Positions 43,757 through 52,242 of a DNA stretch of 64,000 bases are shown piece by piece (within the stretch, counting starts at the first letter, position 1; each line of letters begins with the position of its first letter). A program made the position numbers and the translations under genes. A model generated the notes under the pieces. It had not been told where the DNA came from. It did no database searches and saw only the letters and a list, made by a program, of their open reading frames with translations. Source of the stretch: Acidimicrobiales bacterium MED-G01. GTDB taxonomy: Bacteria > Actinomycetota > Acidimicrobiia > Acidimicrobiales > Poriferisodalaceae. Where the stretch lies: contig NTLA01000001.1 in NCBI GenBank assembly GCA_002457435.1, forward strand, positions 62,001-126,000, read 5' to 3'.

Positions 43757-44830
43757 TCAGGATCGTCGGCTGTCGGTTTCTCGTAGCTCGTTCAACATCG
43801 AGGTCAACAAACTGGCGTCGTCCGCGTTGTTTACGGGAATACTGAACTCCATGCGATCAATCAAACTGCCGAATCGCGCACTCAACAAGGAAGCTATATT
43901 TTCGTAAGTGCCGACGGTGGCAATCGTGTGGAACATTTCGTCATCGACTAACGCCGGAATCTCATCCCACCTTTGTTCTCGAGACAGAGATGCTGCCTGG
44001 TCGACCTGGTCACCCCAACCATGAACCTCAAAGGCCGCCTTATAGGCAGGTGTTGATAGATAAAATCCCACTCGTGCCCTAACGCTTTCAGCAACAGTTT
44101 CCAGACTGATCTCATCTTGGGCTGTTGCAACCAATGGTTTCATGCACCAGTCAATGCTTTTGGGGTTTCGCTGAGTTCTGACAGCGCCGCGCTCTACAGC
44201 AGGAACCATTACCTCCTCAATGAACTTCGGTGAACAAACGGGATGCAACCGTATCCCGTCCGCAACTTCCCCAACGACCCCACACATATTGGTGTTAATA
44301 GCGGAAATATGAACCGGAATGTCTGGATGATCGATGGGGCCAGGATCAAAGAGTGGGACCATCAAATCCAACTTGTAGTGATCCCCGTCATGCCTAAGCG
44401 GCTCTTGATATTGCCAGCAACGCCACACAGCTTTCATCGCCAATATGTAATCTCGCATACGTGGCGCGGGAGCCGTCCATTCCATCCCATACCTGCGTCG
44501 AATATGGCCGCGCACTTGTGAGCCCAGTCCCAGAATGAGCCGCCCTCCCGATGCTTTCTGAAGTGTCCAAGCAGACATGGCTGTAATGGTTGGTGATCGT
44601 GGGAACGCCATCGCGACTGATGTCGCAAGGTCCAACTGTTCTGTAGTTACCGAAGCGAGTGCAAGCTGTTGATATGGGTCATCTTTGCACTCCTCAACTG
44701 CTATCCCGTCGTAACCCAGACTTTCAATCTGCGCGGCTCCCTCGGCAATGGTTCGGATATCAAGTGGAGTGTCGGGTTCTCGAAGTCCGGGATCGACTTT
44801 GCCTAGCGGAATCATTGTTTCGCATCTCAT
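43757..44830 (-). CDS. Luciferase-like (LLM) F420/flavin-dependent oxidoreductase
   Basis: This bacterial-luciferase-fold oxidoreductase has 357 residues. Segments include IESLGYDGIAVEECKDDPYQQLALASVTTEQLDLATSVAMAFPRSP, TLQKASGGRLILGLGSQVRGHIRRRYGMEW, PVHISAINTNMCGVVGEVADGIRLHPVCSP, and a long C-terminal part. The non-prolyl cis-peptide region and the LGLGSQV loop are typical of F420-using actinobacterial members, although FMN is possible. An alternative start at ATG 44815 is possible. It overlaps the 2-hydroxyacid dehydrogenase gene by four bases (ATGA), so both come from one transcript. The substrate is unknown. Confidence 0.87.
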   Translation of the reverse strand: MRCETMIPLGKVDPGLREPDTPLDIRTIAEGAAQIESLGYDGIAVEECKDDPYQQLALASVTTEQLDLATSVAMAFPRSPTITAMSAWTLQKASGGRLILGLGSQVRGHIRRRYGMEWTAPAPRMRDYILAMKAVWRCWQYQEPLRHDGDHYKLDLMVPLFDPGPIDHPDIPVHISAINTNMCGVVGEVADGIRLHPVCSPKFIEEVMVPAVERGAVRTQRNPKSIDWCMKPLVATAQDEISLETVAESVRARVGFYLSTPAYKAAFEVHGWGDQVDQAASLSREQRWDEIPALVDDEMFHTIATVGTYENIASLLSARFGSLIDRMEFSIPVNNADDASLLTSMLNELRETDSRRS

Positions 44831-45831
44831 TTCCGGATCTCCAATCGCAATTCTCGGCCTTCCAGATAAGCGTTTAACTGTTCGATAAAAACATCATCGC
44901 CGCGTCTCATTATCCCCGATCCGGCCCCCGCAATATGAGATGTGAGAGTAACTGCGCCGTGGCTCCAAAGAGGGCTGGACGGGTCTAGTGGTTCGATGTC
45001 GAATACATCCAATATCGCCTTCAGGGACCTGCCGGAATCGAGGGCATCAAGAAGATCACCTGTGTCGACTACCGGCCCTCTGGAGACATTGACAAGAACC
45101 GACTCAGGCTTCATTTGGTCTAAGAAATTTTTGGCGACCAATCCTCGAGTTTCATCAGTCAAAGGGCAGGCAACAATGACCACGTCTGCTGACGGTAAAA
45201 CCCCGTCAAGTTCGTCCATCGTGATCATGTGGTCTGCTCGAGTATCTTCTACGGCTGTTCGTCGCGCGCCAATCACCTCAACTCCAAATGGTCGTGCTCG
45301 CTTGGCGATTTCTCCTCCTATCGACCCGAAACCGATAATCAGCCAAGTCGCCCCGTTGATTTCAACCCAGCCCTTCTGATTCCAGGTGCCGTTCCTCTGA
45401 TCGTCACTGCGTTGGGTCCAACCATGCACAACGTTCATGATGGCTGCCATCGTGTACTCCGCCACGCCTGCGTTCGGCGAATCGCTATTACTTAGACGAA
45501 TTCCAGCCGAAAGGATTTTTTGAAGGGGTGGAGCATCCGCGCCCGCGAGACAAGACTGAACCCACTCGACAGTCTGAGATTCGACTAGAGCCTCAGCAAA
45601 CAGAACAAAGTCAGATGCGGCCATGCCAGTCGAAGTCGCCGCGAACAACAAGTCGATTGGTATCCAGGCGACCTCTGGTCTGTAGTCCGATTCGGCTACT
45701 GCTGACCCATCTGAGTGGGTGACCCCAGAAGAGGACCAACAGAGGACATCAAACTCGTGGGGCGAGCTCTCAAGGCGAGAATGGATCCTTTCGTAAGCAG
45801 TGAGAGGAATAAGAACCTGACGCTTGGACAT
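44827..45831 (-). CDS. D-2-hydroxyacid dehydrogenase family (NAD-binding)
   Basis: This 334-residue D-isomer-specific 2-hydroxyacid dehydrogenase-like protein carries the dinucleotide fold WLIIGFGSIGGEIAKRARPFGVEVIGARR (about 160-190). The catalytic triad is in the C-terminal part of that domain: Arg in LVNVSRGPVVD (about 245), Glu in VFDIEPLDP (about 275) and His in TSHIAGAGSG (about 293). It resembles the glyoxylate/hydroxypyruvate reductase and phosphoglycerate dehydrogenase group without an ACT domain. Physical coupling to the luciferase-like gene suggests a shared pathway. The start lies within a few bases of the divergent MFS gene. Confidence 0.9.
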   Translation of the reverse strand: MSKRQVLIPLTAYERIHSRLESSPHEFDVLCWSSSGVTHSDGSAVAESDYRPEVAWIPIDLLFAATSTGMAASDFVLFAEALVESQTVEWVQSCLAGADAPPLQKILSAGIRLSNSDSPNAGVAEYTMAAIMNVVHGWTQRSDDQRNGTWNQKGWVEINGATWLIIGFGSIGGEIAKRARPFGVEVIGARRTAVEDTRADHMITMDELDGVLPSADVVIVACPLTDETRGLVAKNFLDQMKPESVLVNVSRGPVVDTGDLLDALDSGRSLKAILDVFDIEPLDPSSPLWSHGAVTLTSHIAGAGSGIMRRGDDVFIEQLNAYLEGRELRLEIRK

Positions 45832-45856
45832 AGCCGATCAGCGTAGGGTGCAAGCT

Positions 45857-47059
45857 GTGCCGGTGCCTGATGATTCAACTAATTCGTCGACACCGTTGGA
45901 CACCCTGCTACTCATCGCCGTTCTGGTGTCCACAATGGCACTAGGTGCTTTCCCGATCGTTGGAACGGCCGTGGTGGCTAATGCTCTCGCCGAAGATTTA
46001 AAAATGTCGCTCACCCTGTTTGGCGCAGGAGTAGCCGTGAACACGCTCTTCGGCGCCGTATTTGCTCCTCCGTCTGGTCGGTTCAGTGACCGCTACGGCG
46101 GAAAGTGGTCTTGTGTACTAGTGCTGATTTCATCGGGTGTTGGTCTATTAATCCTGGCGTGCGCGACCTCGGCTTCGATTCTGATCCTCGGTCTATTCGT
46201 CTCGAGTTACGGACAGGGAGCTTGTAATCCGGCAACCAACAAACTGGTCGGAGAAAGAGCCGCTCCTGGTCGCCGAGGAACTATGACGGGCATCAAACAA
46301 TCGGGAGTTCAGCTGGGAATCCTGTTAGGAGGATTCACTCTTCCCGCATTGAGTATTTGGCTCAACTGGCGGGTTGCTATAGGGCTCTACGCCGTCGCAG
46401 CACTGATAGCTGCTGTCCTCACTGCAGTAGCTCTCCCTGACAGCCGGACGCGAGTGACACCAAACCCGAGAGCTCCCGAGACCTCATCCACAATCGAGCT
46501 CCCGCGCGCTGTCTCGCTCCTGGCGCTATACGCCCTATGCATGGGATGTGTTGTTGGAGGGGTTGGGCGCTACACAGTTCTCTTCGCAGAAAATGCGTTG
46601 GGCATGTCAAATGTGACGGCTGGACTTGTAGCCGGCCTGCCCGGGGGGATCGCAATCGGTACTCGAATTATCTGGGCTCATCTCGCAGAACACCGAATAA
46701 AACCCCCTGTCGCACTAGCCGTCCAGTCCTCGTTGACAGCGCTCGTCATGGCCATGCTTTTGATTGCGGTGGCTGTGGGTTCTTGGATCATGTGGCCGGT
46801 CGCTGTGCTTTCCGCGGTCGGCTTAAACGCCTGGAATGCGGTCGCGATGTTGTACGTGATTGTTGGTGTACCGCAGCAAACATCTGGCCGAGCTAGTGGT
46901 CGAGTCGTAATGGGTTTCATGGTCGGTCTGACTATCGGGGGGTTCTTCACTGGCCTGGCCGCCGACGTAACCGGAGGATACGAAACAGCATGGGCCTCGC
47001 TTTTTGTTCTGTCGGTCATAGCGACATTTCTGGCCCGGAAGAGCGGTAGAGATGAGTAG
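45857..47059 (+). CDS. Major facilitator superfamily transporter
   Basis: This 12-helix MFS permease has about 400 residues. The motif A-like loop is SGRFSDRYGGKWS between helices 2 and 3. Helices alternate regularly thereafter, with a hydrophilic central loop around LPDSRTRVTPNPRAPETSS. The N-terminus before the first helix is short. GTG at 45857 is chosen because TAGGG precedes it by about nine bases; GTG 45848 or an earlier TTG are alternatives, and the latter would overlap the divergent dehydrogenase gene. A role in uptake of the compound degraded by the flanking oxidoreductases is a guess from context. Confidence 0.88.
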   Translation: MPVPDDSTNSSTPLDTLLLIAVLVSTMALGAFPIVGTAVVANALAEDLKMSLTLFGAGVAVNTLFGAVFAPPSGRFSDRYGGKWSCVLVLISSGVGLLILACATSASILILGLFVSSYGQGACNPATNKLVGERAAPGRRGTMTGIKQSGVQLGILLGGFTLPALSIWLNWRVAIGLYAVAALIAAVLTAVALPDSRTRVTPNPRAPETSSTIELPRAVSLLALYALCMGCVVGGVGRYTVLFAENALGMSNVTAGLVAGLPGGIAIGTRIIWAHLAEHRIKPPVALAVQSSLTALVMAMLLIAVAVGSWIMWPVAVLSAVGLNAWNAVAMLYVIVGVPQQTSGRASGRVVMGFMVGLTIGGFFTGLAADVTGGYETAWASLFVLSVIATFLARKSGRDE

Positions 47060-47073
47060 GGTCGATTTTTGAA

Positions 47074-48432
47074 TCAAAAGCGAAAAGCAGCGGCCGGGTG
47101 GCTTGATGGAAGCCGATCTTGACCAAAGAGCTTGTTTCTTAGACTTCCTGCAACGTATTCGCTTTGAACGAGCCCTCGCTCCTGAAGAATGGGCACTACT
47201 CCCTCGACGAAGTCAACGAAAGTTCCCGGCGTGACCGTGTAGGTCAGATTGAACCCATCTAGCCCAGCGTTAAAGCGTCTCTCCAACTCATTTGCAACCT
47301 GTTCATCTGACCCTGTCAGCCAAGCCCCGGCTAAATTCGACTTAATCAAATCACCCATCGTCCTCGTGCCCGGCGGTGCTGAATCCAAGAGATTCTTTAT
47401 GAATCCTTGAACTCGTTCCGTCTGAAAGGTCTCTAGCGGTTGATCTGGATCAATATCGCCGAGGTCCACACCGAGGTTTCCGCTTATGTGAGCTAAACCG
47501 GCTTCAACCGACAGGCTTTCTTCGTACTCCGCGCGCATAGCCAAAGCTTCAGCTTCTGTTCCGCCGACGATGGGAGCCACCCCACCAATCAATTTAACGT
47601 CGGCGCTAGACCTTCCACATAAATGAGCTCGTTGATGCAGATCCGCAGCTATCGCTTCCCCACTGCGCGAAGAGCCCACAACGAAAATGCACTCGGCCTG
47701 CCGAGCAGCGAATGTTCGGCCACGTTCCGACATGCCGGCCTGAAACAGTACCGGTGTTCGTTGAACGGAAGGAGAGGACAGATGAGGCCCAGCTACCTGA
47801 AAATAGTGGCCGTGATGATTGATCTCGCGAACCCGATCGGGCTCCACGTAAACACGACGCTCCGGATCATTAACCACGGCGTCATCCGCCCAACTTCCCT
47901 CCAGAAGCTTGTATATGACCTCCAAATATTCCTCAGCTCGCGAATATCGTTCTTCGTGGGACGGTAAACCGTCGAAACCGAGGTTGCTACCGGCGTTGGG
48001 CAAATATGAAGTAACAACATTCCAGGCGACCCGACCTTCGGTCAGGTGATCCAAAGTCGAAAGTTGACGAGCAAAAGTGAACGGATGTGCCTGCAACACA
48101 GAACTAGTAAAAGCAAAACCGAGATGCTCTGTTACCGACGCCATGGCCGGGATCAGAAGCATCGGGTCATTGACCGGTACCTGCATTGCCTCCCGGAACG
48201 AGGTGCTTGTTCCACCTTTGTAGTTGTCGTAAAGACCAATCACGTCAGCGAGAAAAATAGTGTCCAGGCAGCCCTTCTCAGCAATGCGCGCTAACTCCAA
48301 CCACGGTTCCAAGGAATTGAAGTCAGTTTGGCGAGTGTCGCCCCTGGTCCACATCCCTTGTTGGATGTGGCTCACACAGTTCATCGTGAAAGCGTTTAAC
48401 ATCATCCGCCTGGGTGGTGAAACCGCGGTCAT
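47074..48432 (-). CDS. FMN-dependent monooxygenase, NtaA/SnaA/DszA family
   Basis: This luciferase-like monooxygenase belongs to the nitrilotriacetate/pristinamycin/dibenzothiophene-sulfone group, which uses reduced FMN supplied by a separate reductase. Segments are RMMLNAFTMNCVSHIQQGMWTRGDTRQTDFNSLEPWLELARIAEKGCLDTIFLADVIGLY, QLSTLDHLTEGRVAWNVVTSYLPNAGSNLG, HYFQVAGPHLSSPSVQRTPVLFQAGMSERGRTFAARQAECIFV and DEQVANELERRFNAGLDGFNL. The length of about 452 residues is typical. ATG at 48432 is preferred; a TTG 27 bases earlier is possible. Oxidative cleavage of a C-S, C-N or similar bond is the family chemistry. The substrate here is unknown. It is divergent from the PhyH gene. Confidence 0.9.
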   Translation of the reverse strand: MTAVSPPRRMMLNAFTMNCVSHIQQGMWTRGDTRQTDFNSLEPWLELARIAEKGCLDTIFLADVIGLYDNYKGGTSTSFREAMQVPVNDPMLLIPAMASVTEHLGFAFTSSVLQAHPFTFARQLSTLDHLTEGRVAWNVVTSYLPNAGSNLGFDGLPSHEERYSRAEEYLEVIYKLLEGSWADDAVVNDPERRVYVEPDRVREINHHGHYFQVAGPHLSSPSVQRTPVLFQAGMSERGRTFAARQAECIFVVGSSRSGEAIAADLHQRAHLCGRSSADVKLIGGVAPIVGGTEAEALAMRAEYEESLSVEAGLAHISGNLGVDLGDIDPDQPLETFQTERVQGFIKNLLDSAPPGTRTMGDLIKSNLAGAWLTGSDEQVANELERRFNAGLDGFNLTYTVTPGTFVDFVEGVVPILQERGLVQSEYVAGSLRNKLFGQDRLPSSHPAAAFRF

Positions 48433-48489
48433 AACGCCCAGTCTCGCAGGAAAGTGCAAACGGTGTCCTCAAGCTGCAAGAATCGTCGT

Positions 48490-49326
48490 ATGGATACAGC
48501 GACATTGTCTGGCTATCTCGACCGCATAGAAGAGCAGGGTTACTGCATCGTAGAAAATGCCATTGATCCGGATTTGATCAAAGAAGTGACGGACTCAGTA
48601 GCGCAGCTTGAAGAAGAGTTCGATGTGCAGCCTCGAGGAAATCGAGCTGAGGGCTTCGCCACCAAGCGCATGTACAACCTGTTGGCCAAAGACCGAGTTT
48701 TCTGGAAGCTCCCCACCCATCCCAATGTGCTTCCATTCGCAGAACATCTCCTCGACGAAGAGTGTCTCTTGTCCGGCACCACCTGCATGAACATCGGCCC
48801 GGGAGAAGTTCACCAAGGGCTACACAGCGACGACGGATTAGTCAGCGTCAGCAGGCCCCGAATTCCGTTCATGGTGACAACCATTTGGGCGTTGACAGAC
48901 TTTACCGCTGAGAACGGGGCTACCCGGATAGTTCCAGGCTCCCACAAGTTCGATCACGAACCCCGTAAAGGCGAAGAAGTCGAACACATACCGGCTGAAA
49001 TGGAAGCTGGCTCAATTTTGATAGTCAACGGCGGAACATGGCACTGCGGTGGAGCTAACACCACTCAAGATGACTGGCGTTTAGGAATCAGTGTCCAATA
49101 CTGTCAGGGCTATCTGCGTCAGCAACAAAATCAGTATTACAGCCTTGCCCCCGAAGACGTCAAAGAGATGCCCGAACGGTTGGCTTCTTTGTGCGGTTTC
49201 ACCCTGTACAAGGGAATCATGGGTCACGTTGATGGAGCGAGCCCCGGCAGGTTTCTCGGTGCCGCGAAAGCAGATGAAGTCGCCTACGCGGCAATGAGGA
49301 CCGCAAACGGAGTTGCCGAAAGTTAA
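48490..49326 (+). CDS. Phytanoyl-CoA dioxygenase (PhyH) family protein
   Basis: This non-heme Fe(II)/2-oxoglutarate-dependent dioxygenase has 278 residues. The iron facial triad is visible: H-x-D in GLHSDDGLVSVS (about residues 112-114) and the distal His in NGGTWHCGGANTT (about 185-187). The 2-oxoglutarate-binding Arg probably lies in WRLGISVQYCQGY. PGSHKFDHEPRKGEE is the typical loop between them. PhyH enzymes hydroxylate diverse small molecules and acyl-CoAs. The SDR directly downstream could oxidise the resulting alcohol (inference). ATG at 48490 is chosen; upstream codons would extend across the divergent promoter. Confidence 0.9.
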   Translation: MDTATLSGYLDRIEEQGYCIVENAIDPDLIKEVTDSVAQLEEEFDVQPRGNRAEGFATKRMYNLLAKDRVFWKLPTHPNVLPFAEHLLDEECLLSGTTCMNIGPGEVHQGLHSDDGLVSVSRPRIPFMVTTIWALTDFTAENGATRIVPGSHKFDHEPRKGEEVEHIPAEMEAGSILIVNGGTWHCGGANTTQDDWRLGISVQYCQGYLRQQQNQYYSLAPEDVKEMPERLASLCGFTLYKGIMGHVDGASPGRFLGAAKADEVAYAAMRTANGVAES

Positions 49327-49360
49327 GCAACCGGCGGCTTGGGCGATCTAGGTTCAAGAC

Positions 49361-50137
49361 ATGGAGATTAAAGATCGCGTAGCAATTATCACCGGAGGCG
49401 GGGGCGGCATCGGATCGGCGACGGCCCGCAAATGGATTTCGGCGGGCGCCAGACAAGTAGTGGTAGCCGATTACAACACCGAAGCAGCACTCTCAGTTGC
49501 AGCAGAATTAGGTTGCGTCGGTGTTGGGCTCGACGTTACTGATGAAGAAGCTGTCAGCCAGCTAGTTGAAGAAACCGAAACAACAATTGGGCCGGTCGAC
49601 ATCTTCTTCTCCAACGCCGGAGCGGGGGCAGAGGGCGGTGTAGAAGCTCCGAACGACGCATGGCAGTCACAGTGGGAGTTACACGTAATGTCGCATGTGT
49701 ACGCGGCGCGCTCGGTTCTGCCATCGATGACAGCACGCGGTGAGGGTTATCTCGTCCATACAGCGAGTGCGGCCGGTCTTCTGGCAGCCGTTGGTTCAGC
49801 ACCCTATTCGGTCACGAAAGCGGCGTGTATCAAACTGGCCGAAACGCTGGCAATCACCCACGGAGACGACGGCATACGAGTATCGGTGTTGTGTCCTCAG
49901 GGGGTCAATACCGCGATGGCACCGCAACAACTTGGCGATGGCGGAACCGACGGGATAGTGGAAGCCGACTTCGTTGCAGACAAGATCACCGAGGCGCTTA
50001 GGAATGAAGAGTTTCTGATCCTGTCGCACCCCGAGGTGCAAACCTATACAGAACGAAAAGCATCAGATCCTGATCGATGGCTCAAAGGCATGCGTCGTCT
50101 CCGTAGGAGATCCATGGATCTTCTTGAGGGAGGGTGA
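49361..50137 (+). CDS. SDR-family NAD(P)-dependent dehydrogenase
   Basis: This classical short-chain dehydrogenase has 258 residues. The cofactor loop is IITGGGGGIGSATA (TGxxxGIG), NAG is in FFSNAGAGAEGG, the active-site Ser is in VHTASAAGLL, and Tyr-x-x-x-Lys is in PYSVTKAAC. An Asp in VVADYN at the end of beta-2 favours NAD. The C-terminus has a LSHPEVQTYTERKASDPDRWLKGMRRLRRR extension seen in actinobacterial SDRs of the cholesterol/steroid type. It overlaps the EamA transporter by four bases (GTGA). Confidence 0.92.
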   Translation: MEIKDRVAIITGGGGGIGSATARKWISAGARQVVVADYNTEAALSVAAELGCVGVGLDVTDEEAVSQLVEETETTIGPVDIFFSNAGAGAEGGVEAPNDAWQSQWELHVMSHVYAARSVLPSMTARGEGYLVHTASAAGLLAAVGSAPYSVTKAACIKLAETLAITHGDDGIRVSVLCPQGVNTAMAPQQLGDGGTDGIVEADFVADKITEALRNEEFLILSHPEVQTYTERKASDPDRWLKGMRRLRRRSMDLLEGG

Positions 50138-51045
50138 ACCGCTACCGCGGAACTCATCTAAAACCTGAACAGGCCTCCAATAGGGTCACGGTTGGCCTAG
50201 TCGTTCTGACTGCACTACTGATTGGTCTCAACTACACAGTAATGAAACAGGCGCTGGACCACACTACGCCCTTGGCCCTAGCCGCTCTTCGAACAACCGT
50301 CGGCGCCCCGGTCCTTCTTGCGGTTGCTTTTATCCGCAGAGAGCAGCTCCCGAAGACTCGGCAACAATGGGTAGCGGTCTGGTGGATCTCACTTTCTATC
50401 ACCACCGTGTCTAGCGGGTTTCTCGTGCTGGGAATCTCGCGGTTGTCCCCAGGCTTGTCAGCGATGCTGTCGGCAACCATGCCGCTCTTTACCGCAATTA
50501 TTGCGGTCCTAGTCATAGCTGAGTTCCCCGGTCGGCGAGGCTATTTCGGCTTGTTGATTGGCCTACTCGGAGCAGTATTTCTAGCTATTCCGGCCTTCGG
50601 TTCAGGCAACACCACCCTGGGAATAGTGTTCTCTCTCATTTCGAGCATCAGTTGGGCGGCGGGAGCAGTCTTAAACAAACGGTTACCGGGAGCCTTAGAA
50701 ATCAGTCCGCTGATGCTGGTCGCCTTGCAGATCACGTTTTCGGCGGTCTGTTTACATACAGCGGTTCCATTTTTTGAAGATTGGTCGGAAACCTCGTTCA
50801 ATTGGGGGCTGACCATACCCCTGTTGTACGCAGGAATTCCCTCCCTAGCGGTTACCTTCTATCTCTTCGCCAGCGTATTACGCCGGGCCCCCGCCATACA
50901 GGGGGCAGCTGTTGCTTACCTGACCCCTTTTTTCGGAGTCCTGTTCAGTTGGCTGCTGGTAGGAGATCGATTGGGTACAGCCGAAATGGTGGGGGGACTT
51001 TTGGTTATTGCGGGTGTAGCAGTCTTATCAACCGACCGACGATGA
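50134..51045 (+). CDS. EamA-family (DMT superfamily) transporter
   Basis: This ten-helix drug/metabolite transporter has 303 residues, with two EamA repeats: LIGLNYTVMKQALDHTTPLALAALR in the first, and the second beginning near TLGIVFSLISSISWAAGAVLNKRL. It ends with LLVIAGVAVLSTDRR, the normal C-terminus. The start is GTG, overlapping the SDR stop. It probably exports a metabolite, but DMT substrates cannot be predicted. The selenoprotein gene follows after 43 bases in the same direction. Confidence 0.9.
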   Translation: MNRYRGTHLKPEQASNRVTVGLVVLTALLIGLNYTVMKQALDHTTPLALAALRTTVGAPVLLAVAFIRREQLPKTRQQWVAVWWISLSITTVSSGFLVLGISRLSPGLSAMLSATMPLFTAIIAVLVIAEFPGRRGYFGLLIGLLGAVFLAIPAFGSGNTTLGIVFSLISSISWAAGAVLNKRLPGALEISPLMLVALQITFSAVCLHTAVPFFEDWSETSFNWGLTIPLLYAGIPSLAVTFYLFASVLRRAPAIQGAAVAYLTPFFGVLFSWLLVGDRLGTAEMVGGLLVIAGVAVLSTDRR

Positions 51046-51088
51046 TCAGGTCTGCAAGTACTCACTAACTGGCGTAGCCTTCTGAGCT

Positions 51089-52234
51089 ATGGCAGATAGC
51101 GATGTGAAGGCAATGACCGCGAATCTTGATGGAGTCGAGTTCGAAGAGACAGCTTTTACGACTCCAGTTCCATTAAACGAGGCAAAGGTAGCGATCGTCA
51201 CCTCGGCTTCGCTTCATCACCCCGAGGACGAAGACTTTTCCCCCATGGATACCGGTTATCGAGTTTTGAAATCTCAACCTCGTGACTATGTAATGGGGCA
51301 CTGGAGTCCAAACTTCGACGCGACAGGATTCGCCTTAGACATCAACACTGTCTTTCCAATAGACCGCTTAGACGAATTAGCCGCTCAGGGAACGATCGGT
51401 TCCGTCGCCGATGAACATTTGGCATACGCAGGTAACCAGTTTGATCTATCGGCAATAAGAATGGATAGCGGCCCTGCAGGAGCGAAATTTTTGAAAGAGC
51501 AAGACGTCGACATTGTCATACTCACTCCTGTTTGACCGCTTTGTACGCGTACCGTGAGTACGCTCGCACACATTTTCGAAGCGGAGGGTCTCGCGACCAT
51601 TGCTCTTGGTTCCATAAAAAGTCAGATAGAAACAACCGCACCGCCTCGAGGGCTTTGGTGTGACTTTCCTCTTGGCCGGCCTCTAGGAGTTCCCTCGGAC
51701 TCAGAATTTCAACACCGAGTACTTAGCAAGGCGTTTGAACTACTAGATAGTCCAGAACCAATTTTCGCCGAATACGACGTGAGCATTGTCGATGACGGGA
51801 CTGAAGTACTGGCGTGTCCAATGCCGCCACGTCATGATCCTGACCTTCACCCTGCTATTGATGAAGCCAACGGAATTCGACCCGCCTACGAGCGTGCTAT
51901 CGCTAAATACGGGAACCGCGTTGGAGCTGGAAGGACCGTCCAAGCCGACGAAATAACAACAGCGATAGACGCCTTTATACGAGTTGTTGACGGAACCCCA
52001 TGGAAAGAGGCTGGGATACCAGGGATCCCAGCACGAGTTAGCCAAGATATACGGGGATACTACGAAACAGCAGCTTTGGCGCTATCCGACCATGCCCCAT
52101 CGGCGTGGGCGGGAACTCGCTGGTTTTTGGACCATACCGAAGCCGGGAGAGTAGTGATGGCAGCCAGGCAAGCCATGGCTGATGCGGGCGAGGCCCAACC
52201 CATTTGGTTTTATATGGCCCCTGGAGATCGCTAA
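51089..52234 (+). CDS. GrdB-like reductase, predicted selenoprotein (Sec at codon 149, UGA 51533-51535)
   Basis: One continuous frame of 381 residues is interrupted only by an in-frame TGA at 51533-51535. Both halves read as one protein of the glycine/sarcosine/betaine reductase selenoprotein B-like family. The first half has VAIVTSASLHHPEDEDFSPMD, VFPIDRLDELAAQGTIGSVADEHLAYAG and ends DVDIVILTPV. The second begins P-L-C-T-R-T-V and continues STLAHIFEAEGLATIALGSI, then DFPLGRPLGVPSD. Cys homologues, as I recall them, read (L)xPVCPxC at this point, so TGA replaces the first Cys of a redox CPxC motif (Sec149, Cys152). A SECIS-like hairpin starts directly after the TGA. Read as two genes it would be a 148-residue fragment and a 226-residue fragment starting at GTG 51554. 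The substrate is unknown; selA/B/C/D are not in the window. A recent nonsense mutation is the alternative. Confidence 0.85.
51536..51584 (+). promoter_or_regulatory. Candidate bacterial SECIS element
   Basis: The RNA immediately 3' of the in-frame UGA can fold into a two-tier hairpin. The lower stem is CCGCTTTG (51536-51543) with CGAAGCGG (51577-51584), 8 pairs including one G-U. An asymmetric internal loop follows, then the upper stem GCGTAC (51547-51552) with GTACGC (51558-51563), 6 perfect pairs, and the apical loop CGTGA (51553-51557). The apical loop begins 18 bases after the UGA and has G at its second position. These match the published requirements for bacterial SECIS elements as I know them (16-37 bases from UGA, G among the first two loop bases). 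The bases are simultaneously coding. Function is inferred. Confidence 0.7.
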
Positions 52235-52242
52235 CAAAAGCT

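Noticed and set aside
51533-51535. TGA read as an ordinary stop, giving a 148-residue protein and a separate 226-residue protein starting at GTG 51554
   Set aside because: Both parts are in one frame and match one family end to end. The break falls on a redox Cys position and is followed by a SECIS-like hairpin. The downstream GTG would lack a ribosome-binding site and would start after the conserved P-L-C.
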